A stretch of DNA of 64,000 nucleotides, taken from NCBI RefSeq assembly GCF_009299835.1, contig NZ_VKCZ01000014.1, forward strand, positions 682,001-746,000, read 5' to 3'. The position numbers were made by a program, and so were the translations under genes. The notes under the pieces were generated by a model that was not told the DNA's origin, made no database searches, and worked only from the letters and a program-made list of their open reading frames with translations. The DNA is from Microlunatus speluncae. Its GTDB lineage: Bacteria; Actinomycetota; Actinomycetes; Propionibacteriales; Propionibacteriaceae. This document shows positions 10,372 through 18,925 of this stretch, in pieces; position 1 is the first letter of the stretch, and the number at the start of each line of letters is the position of its first letter.

Positions 10372-11778
10372 ATGACCCGCAATCCCCTGGCTGCGCCTGG
10401 TCCGCGTCTCGGGGCCGCCCCGCCGTTCAACCGGCGGACGATGCTCGGACTCGCCGGCACCCTCGGCGCCGCCGGTCTCGGATCGGCGCTGCTCGGTGGC
10501 TGTTCCGGCAACAACGGCGGTGGCGGCGGTGACGGCGGCGGCCCCGCGGCGCTGACGTTCTGGCTGCCGGGTGGTGAGGACGGCTACCTGGAGCTGCATC
10601 AGAAGCTCGGTCAGGACTACGCCGCGGCCCACGCCGGCACGACGGTCGAGGTCACTCGGCTCACCGGCAACCAGAACTTCAACGAGGTGCTGCTGGCCCG
10701 GATCGCCGGCGGTAATCCCCCGAGCGCCACCATTATCTGGGATCCGCCGGTGTCCTTCGGCGCCCGCGGGGCGCTGGTCGCGATGGACGAGATGATGGCC
10801 TCCTCGCAGAACTCGGCCCAGGACCAGTGGCCGGCCTCGGTGCTGGCGAGTTGCCGGTTCGAGGACAAGACGTACGGACTGCCGTTCACCGCCGGCTCGT
10901 ACGCGATCTTCTACAACCAGGAATGGTTCGAGGAGAAGGGAATCCCCTCGGATCGGGCCAGCTTCCCCAAGACGATGGTCGAGTTGCGGGACCTGTCGAA
11001 GGAATTCACCCGCTGGAAGGGTGACGTTCTCGAGCAGGCCGGGTTCCTGATCCCGTTCGACGCGGTCCGGCTGCCGATCTGGAGCGGACTGAACGGTGGC
11101 CGGATCTACGACGCCGCCAACCGCCGGTACGAGATCGACTCGCCGCAGAACATCGAGCTGTTCGAGTTCTTCATGTCCTGGCTGGACACGGAATACCACG
11201 GCGACATCAACCAGGTGAACGAGTCCTGGGCCTCGCTCGGGGACGCTCCGCCGATCTTCCAGCAACAGCGGCTCGCCATGATCGACGACGGCACCTGGAT
11301 GATGGGCTCGTTCTACAACGTCGAGGCCAAGTTCAAGAACTGGGAGGTCGCCGACTTCCCGGTCGGGCCGAGCGGCACCAACACGGTGTCCGGCTACTGG
11401 CCCAACTGGCTCGCGATCCCCCAGGCCGCGAACAACATCGAGGCCGCGTTCGGCTATCTCGACTTCCTGTCCGTCGCGGGTGCCCAGGCTCAGTTCGAGG
11501 TCTTCCCCGATCTGCCCACCAACGCCAAGATCGATCCGGCTGTGGTGCCGAAGGCCCTGGTCGAGCGCCGCGGTGCCGACTACGCCAAGGACGCCGTCGC
11601 GTTCTTCCGCAAGCAGCTCGAGATCGCGGTGCCGATGTGGGAGTCCCCCGTCCACACCTATGCCTCCGATCAGCTGACCCGGGCGATCGAACGGATCTCC
11701 ACCAAGACCGGCAAGCCCGCCGAGGAGCTCGCGGAGGCGCAGAAGAACTGCCAGGCCGAGCTGGACAAGGTGCGCTGA
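10372..11778 (+). CDS. ABC importer, extracellular sugar-binding lipoprotein
   Basis: 468 residues. The N-terminus has a twin-arginine motif (NRRTMLGLAG, near 21-30), a hydrophobic stretch and the lipobox LLGGC, so it is exported by Tat and anchored as a lipoprotein. A glycine-rich linker precedes the mature domain, which has the family-1 solute-binding layout (ALTFWLPGGEDG near the start, then PFTAGSYAIFYNQEWFEEKG, and PNWLAIPQAAN). AAGGAG precedes ATG 10372. It is the first gene of an importer operon; the first permease ATG overlaps the stop by one base (TGATG). A monosaccharide or oligosaccharide is the likely cargo. Confidence 0.92.
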   Translation: MTRNPLAAPGPRLGAAPPFNRRTMLGLAGTLGAAGLGSALLGGCSGNNGGGGGDGGGPAALTFWLPGGEDGYLELHQKLGQDYAAAHAGTTVEVTRLTGNQNFNEVLLARIAGGNPPSATIIWDPPVSFGARGALVAMDEMMASSQNSAQDQWPASVLASCRFEDKTYGLPFTAGSYAIFYNQEWFEEKGIPSDRASFPKTMVELRDLSKEFTRWKGDVLEQAGFLIPFDAVRLPIWSGLNGGRIYDAANRRYEIDSPQNIELFEFFMSWLDTEYHGDINQVNESWASLGDAPPIFQQQRLAMIDDGTWMMGSFYNVEAKFKNWEVADFPVGPSGTNTVSGYWPNWLAIPQAANNIEAAFGYLDFLSVAGAQAQFEVFPDLPTNAKIDPAVVPKALVERRGADYAKDAVAFFRKQLEIAVPMWESPVHTYASDQLTRAIERISTKTGKPAEELAEAQKNCQAELDKVR

Positions 11779-12728
11779 TGGCGTTGGCCACGGCCCGACC
11801 AGAGCGGCCGGCGGTGCTTTCGCAGCGACGACCCGGGGCCATGCGGCGGCGGGAAGCGGTGGCCGGATTCCTGTTCACCGGGCCCTGGATCATCAGCCTG
11901 ATCGTGTTCACCGCGTACCCGATCCTGGCCTCGATGTATTTCTCGTTCACCGAGTACAACGTGATCCAGCCGCCGGAATGGTCCGGATTCCAGAACTACG
12001 AGACAATGCTGGCGGATCCGGCCGTCTGGGTGGCCGTGCAGAACAGCGCCATCTATGCCCTGGTCTCGGTGCCGGTCGGGCTGGCGGCCTCGCTCGGGCT
12101 GGCGCTGCTGCTCAATCTGGGCGCCAAGGGCATCGGCATCTACCGGACGATCTTCTACCTGCCGACGCTGGCGCCGCCCGTCGTCGGAGTGATCGTCTTC
12201 ATGCTGATGTTCAGCCCGGCCAACGGGCTGGTGAACGAGGTGCTGCGGACCGTCGGGCTGCCCACGCCGGGCTGGCTGAGTGACCCGGCCTGGTCGAAGC
12301 CGACCTTGATCATCATGGGGCTGTGGGGGCTGGGCGCCTCGGCGCTGATCTTCCTCGCCGGGCTGAAGGACATCCCGCAGTCGCTGATCGAGGCGGCGCA
12401 TCTGGACGGTGCCGGCACCCTGGCGCGGTTCCGCTACGTGACCATCCCGCTGCTCAGCCCGGTGATCTTGTTCAATCTGGTGATGGGCGTGATCGGATCG
12501 TTCCAGGTGTTCACGTCGGCCTTCATCGCCGGCGGCACCGAGGGCGGCCCGCTCGACTCGACCCTGATGTTCGTGGTGTTGATCTATCGCAGCGCCTTCC
12601 GCTACTTCGACATGGGCTACGCGTCGGCGCTGTCGGTCGTGCTGTTCCTCGCCCTCGCGGCGCTGACGGCGCTGATCTTCGTCATCTCCCGCCGCTGGAT
12701 CTTCTACGCGGGGGAAGGAGAACGATGA
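11778..12728 (+). CDS. ABC sugar importer permease (MalF/UgpA type)
   Basis: 316 residues with about six membrane segments, from ATG 11778 (one-base overlap with the binding-protein stop). The EAA loop EAAHLDGAGTLARFRYVTIP near residue 208, which docks to the ATPase, is well conserved, as is the N-terminal FTGPWIISLIVFTAYPI segment. It forms the inner-membrane channel with the next permease. No ATP-binding subunit is encoded nearby, so a shared MsiK-type ATPase elsewhere in the genome probably energises it, as is usual for CUT1 systems in actinomycetes. Confidence 0.92.
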   Translation: MALATARPERPAVLSQRRPGAMRRREAVAGFLFTGPWIISLIVFTAYPILASMYFSFTEYNVIQPPEWSGFQNYETMLADPAVWVAVQNSAIYALVSVPVGLAASLGLALLLNLGAKGIGIYRTIFYLPTLAPPVVGVIVFMLMFSPANGLVNEVLRTVGLPTPGWLSDPAWSKPTLIIMGLWGLGASALIFLAGLKDIPQSLIEAAHLDGAGTLARFRYVTIPLLSPVILFNLVMGVIGSFQVFTSAFIAGGTEGGPLDSTLMFVVLIYRSAFRYFDMGYASALSVVLFLALAALTALIFVISRRWIFYAGEGER

Positions 12729-13639
12729 CCTCCGACCTACGGCTGCCCGCCGAAATGACCCGGCCACCGGACGACGCCCCGCGGCCGCCCGCCCGGGAAC
12801 GGCACACCGGCCGGCGGGTGATCACCGGCGCCGGCCGGCACCTGGTGCTGATCGCCACGTCGCTGCTGTTCTTCCTGCCCTTCTACTGGATGGTCGTCTC
12901 CGCGCTGAAGACGAACACCCAGATCCTCAGCCCGGACCTGCAGTGGTTCCCCGACCCGGTCAACTGGGGCAATGTGCCCGGCGTGCTGAACCATCCCGGT
13001 TTCCCGTTCCTGCAGATGCTGGCCAACAGCGTCTTCTACGCCGGCGCGGTGACCATCGGCACGGTGCTGTCCTCCGCGCTGGTCGGCTACGGCTTCGCCC
13101 GGATGCGGTTCCCCGGCCGGAACCTGCTCTTCGCCGTGACCATGGCGACGATGATGATCCCGAGCTTGATCATCTTCATCCCGACCTACGTGCTGTTCAA
13201 GACGCTGGGCATGATCGGCACCTGGGCCCCACTGATCGCGCCGCAGTTCCTCGGCAGCGCGTTCTTCATCTTCCTGATGCGCCAGTTCTTCCTGACCGTG
13301 CCCAAGGAACTTGCCGATGCGGCGCGCGTGGACGGGGCCGGTGAGTTCCGGATCTTCTGGCAGATCATGTTGCCGCTGGTGAAGCCGGCCCTCGCCGTCG
13401 TGGCCGTGTTCAGCTGGCTCGGCACCTGGAACGACTTCTTCGGTCCGCTCGTGTATCTGTCCAATCCCGATCTCTATCCGCTGAGCATGGGATTGTTCGC
13501 CTTCCAGTCCCAGCGCAGCACCGAGTGGGGGCTGTTGATGGCGGCGTCGGTGCTCGTCACGCTGCCGTTGATCGTGTTGTTCGCCTTCACTCAGCGCTAC
13601 TTCCTGCGCGGCATCTCCCTGAGCGGGATCCAGGGCTGA
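12725..13639 (+). CDS. ABC sugar importer permease (MalG/UgpE type)
   Basis: 304 residues, about six membrane segments. ATG 12725 overlaps the previous stop in ATGA. The EAA-like loop DAARVDGAGEFRIFWQIMLP and the following WNDFFGPLVYLS are typical of the second CUT1 permease. The polar N-terminal 35 residues are cytoplasmic. It completes the importer with the preceding two genes and is followed after 60 bases by a Gfo/Idh/MocA dehydrogenase on the same strand. Confidence 0.92.
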   Translation: MTSDLRLPAEMTRPPDDAPRPPARERHTGRRVITGAGRHLVLIATSLLFFLPFYWMVVSALKTNTQILSPDLQWFPDPVNWGNVPGVLNHPGFPFLQMLANSVFYAGAVTIGTVLSSALVGYGFARMRFPGRNLLFAVTMATMMIPSLIIFIPTYVLFKTLGMIGTWAPLIAPQFLGSAFFIFLMRQFFLTVPKELADAARVDGAGEFRIFWQIMLPLVKPALAVVAVFSWLGTWNDFFGPLVYLSNPDLYPLSMGLFAFQSQRSTEWGLLMAASVLVTLPLIVLFAFTQRYFLRGISLSGIQG

Positions 13640-13699
13640 CCGCTCGATTCGTTCCAAGATCAAATCTTCACCCAACCTCGACCAGAAAGTGAGCACACC

Positions 13700-14803
13700 A
13701 TGGACCGTCCGGTGAGAATCGCGTTCGTCGGCTGCGGCAGCGTGATGTCCGGCCCGTACACGAATCTGGCCCGCCGGCTGCGCGAGCGGGGCGAGGTCGA
13801 GCTGGTCGCGGCCTGTGACGTGAAGCCGGACCGGGCCGCGTTCGTCCGCTCCGAGCTCGGCATCGAACGCTTCACCACCGACTACACCGAGGTGATCAAC
13901 GCCGACGACGTCGACGCGGTGCTGGTGCTGACGTCGATGCCCGAACACGGGCCGATCACCCGCGCCGCGCTGGAGGCCGGCAAGCACGTCCTGGTCGAGA
14001 AGCCGATGGCCGTCACCCTTCCGGAGGCGCAGGACCTGCTCGCCCTGGCCGCTCGCAGCCCGGGCCATCTGGTCTGCGCCCCGCACGTCGTGCTGAGCCC
14101 GACCTACCAGGCGATCTGGCGGCACATCCAACGCGGCGACATCGGCCCGATCCACCTGGCCCGGGCCCGCTACGGCTGGTCGGGCCCGTGGTGGGGTCAG
14201 TGGTTCTACCAGTCCGGTGGCGGCCCGCTGTTCGATCTCGGGGTCTACAACCTGACCACGCTGACCGGGCTGATCGGTCCGGCCCGCCGGGTGACCGCGA
14301 TGGCCGGCACCGCGATCCCCGAGCGCAAGGTCGACGGCGAGCTGATGCGGGTCGAGGTCGAGGACAACTTCCAGATCACCGTCGACTTCGGCGACGCCCG
14401 CTTCGGCACGGTGACCACCGGCTTCTCCATGCAGGCCTACCGGGGACCGGCCGTCGAGCTGTACGGCGGCACCGGGACGATCCAGATGATGGGCGACGAC
14501 TGGGCCCCCGAGGGGTACGAGCTCTGGCGCAATGATCATGGTGCCTGGGAGATCCACCGTGATCAGGATCCGCACTGGCCCTGGACCGACGGCCTGCGGC
14601 ACCTGGTCGACTGCATCCGCCATGATCGGGAACCGCTGATCCGACCGGAGCACGCCTATCACGTGCTGGAGATCATGATCAAGGCGATCGAGTCGGCCCG
14701 GGAGGGGCGCACCCTGACGATCGACAGCACCTTCACCCCGCCCACGTTCGACACCGGGACCGAAGCGGCCGATGCGCATCTGGTCCACGATCCGAGTCAC
14801 TGA
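13700..14803 (+). CDS. Gfo/Idh/MocA-family oxidoreductase
   Basis: 367 residues. The Rossmann start RIAFVGCGSVMSGPY (5-19) binds NAD(P); the family's catalytic-lysine motif HVLVEKPMA is near residue 96, and GGGPLFDLGVYNL near 178 is the conserved hinge of the C-terminal beta-sheet domain. Members oxidise or reduce sugars, inositols and their derivatives. AAAGTGAG precedes ATG 13700. It follows the ABC permeases by 60 bases and is probably co-transcribed, so it likely acts on the imported compound. Convergent with the PhyH gene, 22 bases apart. Confidence 0.9.
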   Translation: MDRPVRIAFVGCGSVMSGPYTNLARRLRERGEVELVAACDVKPDRAAFVRSELGIERFTTDYTEVINADDVDAVLVLTSMPEHGPITRAALEAGKHVLVEKPMAVTLPEAQDLLALAARSPGHLVCAPHVVLSPTYQAIWRHIQRGDIGPIHLARARYGWSGPWWGQWFYQSGGGPLFDLGVYNLTTLTGLIGPARRVTAMAGTAIPERKVDGELMRVEVEDNFQITVDFGDARFGTVTTGFSMQAYRGPAVELYGGTGTIQMMGDDWAPEGYELWRNDHGAWEIHRDQDPHWPWTDGLRHLVDCIRHDREPLIRPEHAYHVLEIMIKAIESAREGRTLTIDSTFTPPTFDTGTEAADAHLVHDPSH

Positions 14804-14825
14804 CCGGTCGTCCGGGAGGGCCGGC

Positions 14826-15587
14826 TCAGTTGCCCCACTCCGGTCGCTGCCACGGGTAGTGGTGCGGCCGGTCCCGCGGGGTCGCCGGGATGAGGAAGCC
14901 CATGATGTAGGCCCGCCGGGTTCCGTCGGAGGTGTTGGCGCCGGCGTAGTGCAGGGTCCGGCAGTGATGGATCGTGCACCCGCCGGCCGGCAGCGGCACG
15001 GCCACTCGCTCGACGTCGTCGGTGATCGGATCGGCAACCTGCAGGGCGTGCGCGTCGGGATCGACCAGCTCGTGCGGCACCACGCCGGACCGGTGGCTGC
15101 CGGGGACGAACTGCATGCAGCCGTTCTGCATCGTCGCCTCCTGCAGCGGCATCCAGACGCTGATCGCGGTGTGATCGTAGGCCGGGCTCCAATAGGCCTC
15201 GTCCTGGTGCCACGGCGTCGGCGCGCCGTGGGCCGGCGGCTTGCTGATCGCATGATCACCGGCCGGCATGGCCTCGTCGCCGAGCAGTTGCCGGGCCACA
15301 GCCAGCGCGTTCACCCGGGCCTGGATGTCGACCAGCTCCGGCGCGTACTTCTCCGGGTTGAGGATCTGCGGCAGCGTCTCCTGGCCGGACTCGTCCACCT
15401 TGCCCAGCTCGAGATGATCACCGTCGGCGAAGGCGGCACTCCCCCGCGCGAACAACTGGTCGTAGACCGTGCGCAGCGAGGCCACCTCCTCCGGCGTGGT
15501 CAGGGCCGGCAGATGCAGGAAGCCGTCCCGGTGGAAGGCGGCGAGTTGCTCCTCGCTGAGCCTGAGGTCAGTTGCGGAAATGTTCAT
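14826..15587 (-). CDS. Phytanoyl-CoA dioxygenase (PhyH) family Fe(II)/2-oxoglutarate oxygenase
   Basis: 253 residues. The iron-binding HxD is in TPWHQDEAYW near residue 124, the distal histidine in RTLHYAGANTS near 212, and the 2-oxoglutarate arginine follows in DGTRRAYIMGF. Members hydroxylate small molecules rather than only phytanoyl-CoA; the substrate here is unknown. It is 17 bases downstream of an AraC-family gene on the same strand and probably under its control. A second PhyH of similar size lies beside another AraC gene and ABC importer near 50 kb. Confidence 0.87.
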   Translation of the reverse strand: MNISATDLRLSEEQLAAFHRDGFLHLPALTTPEEVASLRTVYDQLFARGSAAFADGDHLELGKVDESGQETLPQILNPEKYAPELVDIQARVNALAVARQLLGDEAMPAGDHAISKPPAHGAPTPWHQDEAYWSPAYDHTAISVWMPLQEATMQNGCMQFVPGSHRSGVVPHELVDPDAHALQVADPITDDVERVAVPLPAGGCTIHHCRTLHYAGANTSDGTRRAYIMGFLIPATPRDRPHHYPWQRPEWGN

Positions 15588-15604
15588 GGCCCTGAATCTA
15601 GGAG

Positions 15605-16543
15605 TCAGGCGTCGGCCGAGCTTGTCCCGGAGGACGGATCAGTTGACCGGAAGGAGCGTCCATGATCACGGAACTGCCGCGCCGTGACCCCGAACTGGTC
15701 CCGGAACGCCCGGGCGAAGTGGGCCGAGTCGGTGAAGCCGCAGTCGTGGGCGATCCGGGTGACCGGCCGGCCGGTCGTGATCAACAATTCGGCGGCCCGC
15801 AGCAGCCGGTAGCGCCGCAGATACGCCATCGGCGTGATGCCCAGCGTCTCCCGGAAGACCCGGGCCGCGTGCTTGGGCGACAGATGCGACGGCGCGGCCA
15901 ACCGGCCGAGGTCGAGCGGCTCGGCGAATCGGGCCGCGATGGTATCCAGCACGGCGCGAACCTCGGGCCGCAACAGCAACGACCGTGGCACCCGGCCCGC
16001 CACCGGGTCCTGGACGCCCTCGGTCAGGTCGAGGCCGGCCTCGGCGATGACCGCCGCCAGCGCCAGCTGGGCGCGGGCCCGAGCCCGGAGGAACCGGTCG
16101 ACGCCCTGGCCGCGGGCGGCCCGGACCACCTCGCGGACGAGGTCGGCCGTTTCCGCAGCCGGAGTGTCGACGACCAGCGGCAGTTCGAGTTCGGTCAGCA
16201 GATCGACCACCCCCGACAGCCGCAGGCTGCAGCCGAAGCCGATCAGCGCCAGTTCCTCGTCCGCCTCGTTGGCCGAGCTCCGGAGGCGACCGGGGCGGAG
16301 CACCGCGAGCTGTCCGGGGCCGACGACGGCCTCCTCCTCGCCCAGCCGCAGGGTGCAATGGCCGCGGCGGATCAGCCAGATCTCGGCCCACGGCTGATCA
16401 TGGAGTTCGAGCCGCCAGCCGGGTCGCACCCGGACGTCGTACGCCTCGTGCAGCCGGAACACGGCGCGATCCCACAGACTCTCGAGGTCGACATGGGCCT
16501 GATGGATCCAGTCGGACTCGGCGGGCAGCCGCAGCTCGGACAC
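15605..16543 (-). CDS. AraC-family regulator with N-terminal cupin-like sensor domain
   Basis: 312 residues from GTG 16543. The N-terminal half is an AraC-type beta-barrel (HDQPWAEIWLIRRGHCTLRL, then VVGPGQLAVLRPGR); the C-terminal 100 residues carry two HTH motifs (LDLGRLAAPSHLSPKHAARVF and the second ending HDCGFTDSAHFARAFRDQFG). An open frame continues to 16717 but would overlap the divergent aldehyde dehydrogenase. The 40-base gap to that divergent gene and the 17-base gap to phyH suggest that it regulates both. Ligand unknown. Confidence 0.88.
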   Translation of the reverse strand: MSELRLPAESDWIHQAHVDLESLWDRAVFRLHEAYDVRVRPGWRLELHDQPWAEIWLIRRGHCTLRLGEEEAVVGPGQLAVLRPGRLRSSANEADEELALIGFGCSLRLSGVVDLLTELELPLVVDTPAAETADLVREVVRAARGQGVDRFLRARARAQLALAAVIAEAGLDLTEGVQDPVAGRVPRSLLLRPEVRAVLDTIAARFAEPLDLGRLAAPSHLSPKHAARVFRETLGITPMAYLRRYRLLRAAELLITTGRPVTRIAHDCGFTDSAHFARAFRDQFGVTARQFRDHGRSFRSTDPSSGTSSADA

Positions 16544-16583
16544 CGGCCCAGCTTGGCACGCCCACCACACCAGGAGCCCGAAC

Positions 16584-18071
16584 GTGCCTGAACTGTTCAT
16601 CGACGGGACCTGGCGCGACGCCCGCCGGTCCGGCTTCAGGACCATCCGCTGCCCCGCCGACGAAACCCCGGTGACGACCGTCTCGGAGGCCGAGCCACCG
16701 GACACCGTGGCGGCCATCGGTGCGGCCCGCCGGGCCTTCGACGACGGCCGATGGAGTCGTCGATCGGCGGCCGACCGGTGCGCCGTGCTGTCCCGTACGG
16801 CTGAGTTGCTCGCGCGTGATCATGATCGGTACGCGAGGGCGGAGAGTCTGGACACCGGCAAGCGGCTGGTCGAGAGCCAGCAGGACCTGGACGACGTGAT
16901 CGCCGTGTTCCGGCACTACGCCGCCGTCGGGGTGGACGACGGTGATCGCCGGGTCGACGCCGGCGGCACCGGCGTGATCAGCCGCGTGGTCCGGGAGCCG
17001 GTGGGCGTCTGCGGCTTGATCACGCCGTGGAACTATCCGCTGTTGCAGGCCTCGTGGAAGGTCGCGCCCTGTCTGGCCGCGGGCAACACCATCGTCCTCA
17101 AGCCCAGCGAGCTGACTCCCTCGACCGCCGTGCTGCTGATGCGCACCCTGGCCGAGGCCGGTGTGCCGGACGGCGTGGCCAACCTCGTCCTCGGCGCCGG
17201 CCCGAACACCGGCGCCGTACTGGCCGAACATCCCGACGTCGATCTGATCAGCTTCACCGGCGGATCGATCACCGGGCGTCGGGTGATGGCGCTCGCGTCC
17301 GGCACGGTGAAACGGATCGCGCTCGAGCTCGGCGGCAAGAATCCCAACATCATCTTCGCCGACGCCGACCTGGACACCGCCCTCGACTTCGCCCTGACCG
17401 CGGCCTTTCTGCACTCCGGGCAGGTGTGCTCGGCCGGCACCCGGTTGCTGCTCGAGGAATCGATCGCCGCGGAGTTCACCGACCGGCTGGTCGAACGGGC
17501 CGAGCGGATCAGGCTCGGCGGTCCGTTCGATCCGGAGGCTCAGGCCGGCCCGCTGATCTCTTCGGCCCACCGCGAACGGGTCGAGGCCTATGTCGCGGCG
17601 GGGCTGGCCGAGGGCGCCGGCCTGCGTTGCGGCGGCGTCCGGCCGAAGGACCCGGAGCTGGCGGCCGGCTTCTACTACCGGCCGACCGTGCTCGACCGGT
17701 GTCGAGCGGGCATGACCGTGGTCCGCGAGGAATCCTTCGGCCCGGTGATCACGGTCGAGACGTTCGGTGGAACGTCGGACCATGATCGCGAGGAGGCCGC
17801 GATCGCCGCGGCCAACGATTCGATTTACGGCCTGGCCGGAGCCGTGTGGACCTCCGACGACGCCCGGGCGCAGCGGCTGGCGAGCCGCCTCCGGCTGGGC
17901 ACCGTGTGGATCAACGACTACCACCCGTACCTGCCGGGGGCCGAGTGGGGCGGGTTCAAACAGTCCGGCATCGGCCGGGAACTCGGACCGGCAGGGTTGG
18001 ACGAGTACGTCGAGCTCAAGCACGTCTGGCACAACCTCGACCCGCGCCCCCAGCACCTGTTCGGATCATGA
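16584..18071 (+). CDS. Aldehyde dehydrogenase (betaine-aldehyde-dehydrogenase-like)
   Basis: 495 residues, full length for the family. The NAD site TGGSITGRRVM is near 229, the catalytic glutamate in LELGGKNPNI near 252 and the catalytic cysteine in HSGQVCSAGTRLLL near 281; the C-terminal end with GGFKQSGIGRELG is typical of the betaine/4-aminobutyraldehyde branch. It oxidises an aldehyde to an acid with NAD(P)+. GTG 16584 has CAGGAG seven bases upstream. It is divergent from the AraC gene, so AraC, PhyH and this enzyme may form a small oxidative pathway. Exact substrate is open. Confidence 0.9.
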   Translation: MPELFIDGTWRDARRSGFRTIRCPADETPVTTVSEAEPPDTVAAIGAARRAFDDGRWSRRSAADRCAVLSRTAELLARDHDRYARAESLDTGKRLVESQQDLDDVIAVFRHYAAVGVDDGDRRVDAGGTGVISRVVREPVGVCGLITPWNYPLLQASWKVAPCLAAGNTIVLKPSELTPSTAVLLMRTLAEAGVPDGVANLVLGAGPNTGAVLAEHPDVDLISFTGGSITGRRVMALASGTVKRIALELGGKNPNIIFADADLDTALDFALTAAFLHSGQVCSAGTRLLLEESIAAEFTDRLVERAERIRLGGPFDPEAQAGPLISSAHRERVEAYVAAGLAEGAGLRCGGVRPKDPELAAGFYYRPTVLDRCRAGMTVVREESFGPVITVETFGGTSDHDREEAAIAAANDSIYGLAGAVWTSDDARAQRLASRLRLGTVWINDYHPYLPGAEWGGFKQSGIGRELGPAGLDEYVELKHVWHNLDPRPQHLFGS

Positions 18072-18129
18072 TCATTGGGCACCATCGGGCCGGCCAGCGC
18101 CCTCGCTGAGGCTCAGGAGATCGGCTCAG

Positions 18130-18232
18130 CCGAGATCCGCGCCGCCGTGCGTCGAGTGGACGGTTTGGTCAGCTCCCAGCCGAGCATTCGCACCCAAAGT
18201 GACCACTCGACGCACGGCGGCGCGGATCTCGG
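18130..18232. repeat. Perfect 30-bp inverted repeat
   Basis: The arms 18130-18159 and 18203-18232 are exact reverse complements over 30 bases (left arm begins CCGAGATCCGCG, right arm ends CGCGGATCTCGG) with a 43-base loop. It lies about 60 bases past the aldehyde dehydrogenase stop and could end its transcript, though no T-run follows. Confidence 0.85.
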
Positions 18233-18330
18233 TGGTCGGCCGCGATTCCGCCGACCGCTCCAACCCGTCCGTCCTTGGCGCGTCTTTCCGGCCGACAGCC
18301 CGAAATGCCCAGGAGGGGTCTGGTCTGGTT

Positions 18331-18355
18331 TGCCCTTCGACAGGCTCAGGGAACG
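18331..18355 (+). repeat. TGCCCTTCGACA-type extragenic element, copy 1
   Basis: TGCCCTTCGACAGGCTCAGG followed by GAACG. One of seven copies or variants in the window. Confidence 0.8.
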
Positions 18356-18724
18356 ATCATGGCTGCCGGTTGAGCCTTCGGGGACTTTCTTGGCGCCAAG
18401 AGGGGCAGGTTCGGGTGCCGCTCGGCTCCGGTCCGCCCGCTCGCGTTCTGCTGCGGGCGTTGAGCCGGCGAGGTGCGTGGCCGACCTCGGCGCAGTCGGC
18501 CGCCGATACGCAACCGAGATCGCCGCCGGCTTGCGTCGAGTGGACAGTTTGGGCGGCTCCCAGGCGAAGATCCGCGCCCAAAGTGACCACTCAAAGGAGT
18601 GCCTCCGATCCCAGCGCCGAACCGGTGGCCGGCCGCGATTCCGCCGACCGCTCCAACCCCTCCGTCCTTGGCGCGTCTTTCCGGCCGTTAGGCCGAACCG
18701 CGAGGGAGGCGCACCGGCCTACCT

Positions 18725-18749
18725 TGCCCTTCGACAAGCTCAGGGAACG
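18725..18749 (+). repeat. TGCCCTTCGACA-type extragenic element, copy 2
   Basis: TGCCCTTCGACAAGCTCAGG followed by GAACG, identical to copy 1 except one base. Confidence 0.8.
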
Positions 18750-18925
18750 AAACAAGCGGCAGCTCTCACCAGCCCGAACAGGGATGCAACACCACAGCTC
18801 CAAGATCATCAGAGGCAACGAAACTCGAACCTCCGCATCGCCGGCCCAACGGTTCCAGGACGAGTTCCGGGCGCTGCAACCGTAAATGTCTTGCTCTGGT
18901 TGCATGGCGTTGATGGGATCTGAGG

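Larger units (their letters stand above)
18072..18925. repeat. Gene-free repeat block with two related ~220-bp units
   Basis: No convincing gene; frames are open only because of high GC. A unit at about 18140-18355 recurs at about 18520-18749: GCGTCGAGTGGAC, then CCCAAAGTGACCACTC, then CGCGATTCCGCCGACCGCTC, then CCTTGGCGCGTCTTTCCGG, each ending with a TGCCCTTCGACA-type element. Between them lies CTTGGCGCCAAG (18388-18399). The first unit contains the 30-bp hairpin described separately. Parts of the block recur near 43 kb. Confidence 0.75.

Noticed and set aside
12737..15259. 840-codon minus-strand open frame opposite the permease, dehydrogenase and PhyH region
   Set aside because: It is the antisense shadow of well-supported genes, with Arg/Gln/His-rich low-complexity translation.
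18075..18923. Long plus-strand open frames through the repeat block
   Set aside because: They owe their length to high GC; their internal similarity (RFRRPLQP.RPWRVFPA twice) mirrors the DNA duplication, there is no ribosome binding site, and several frames are open at once.
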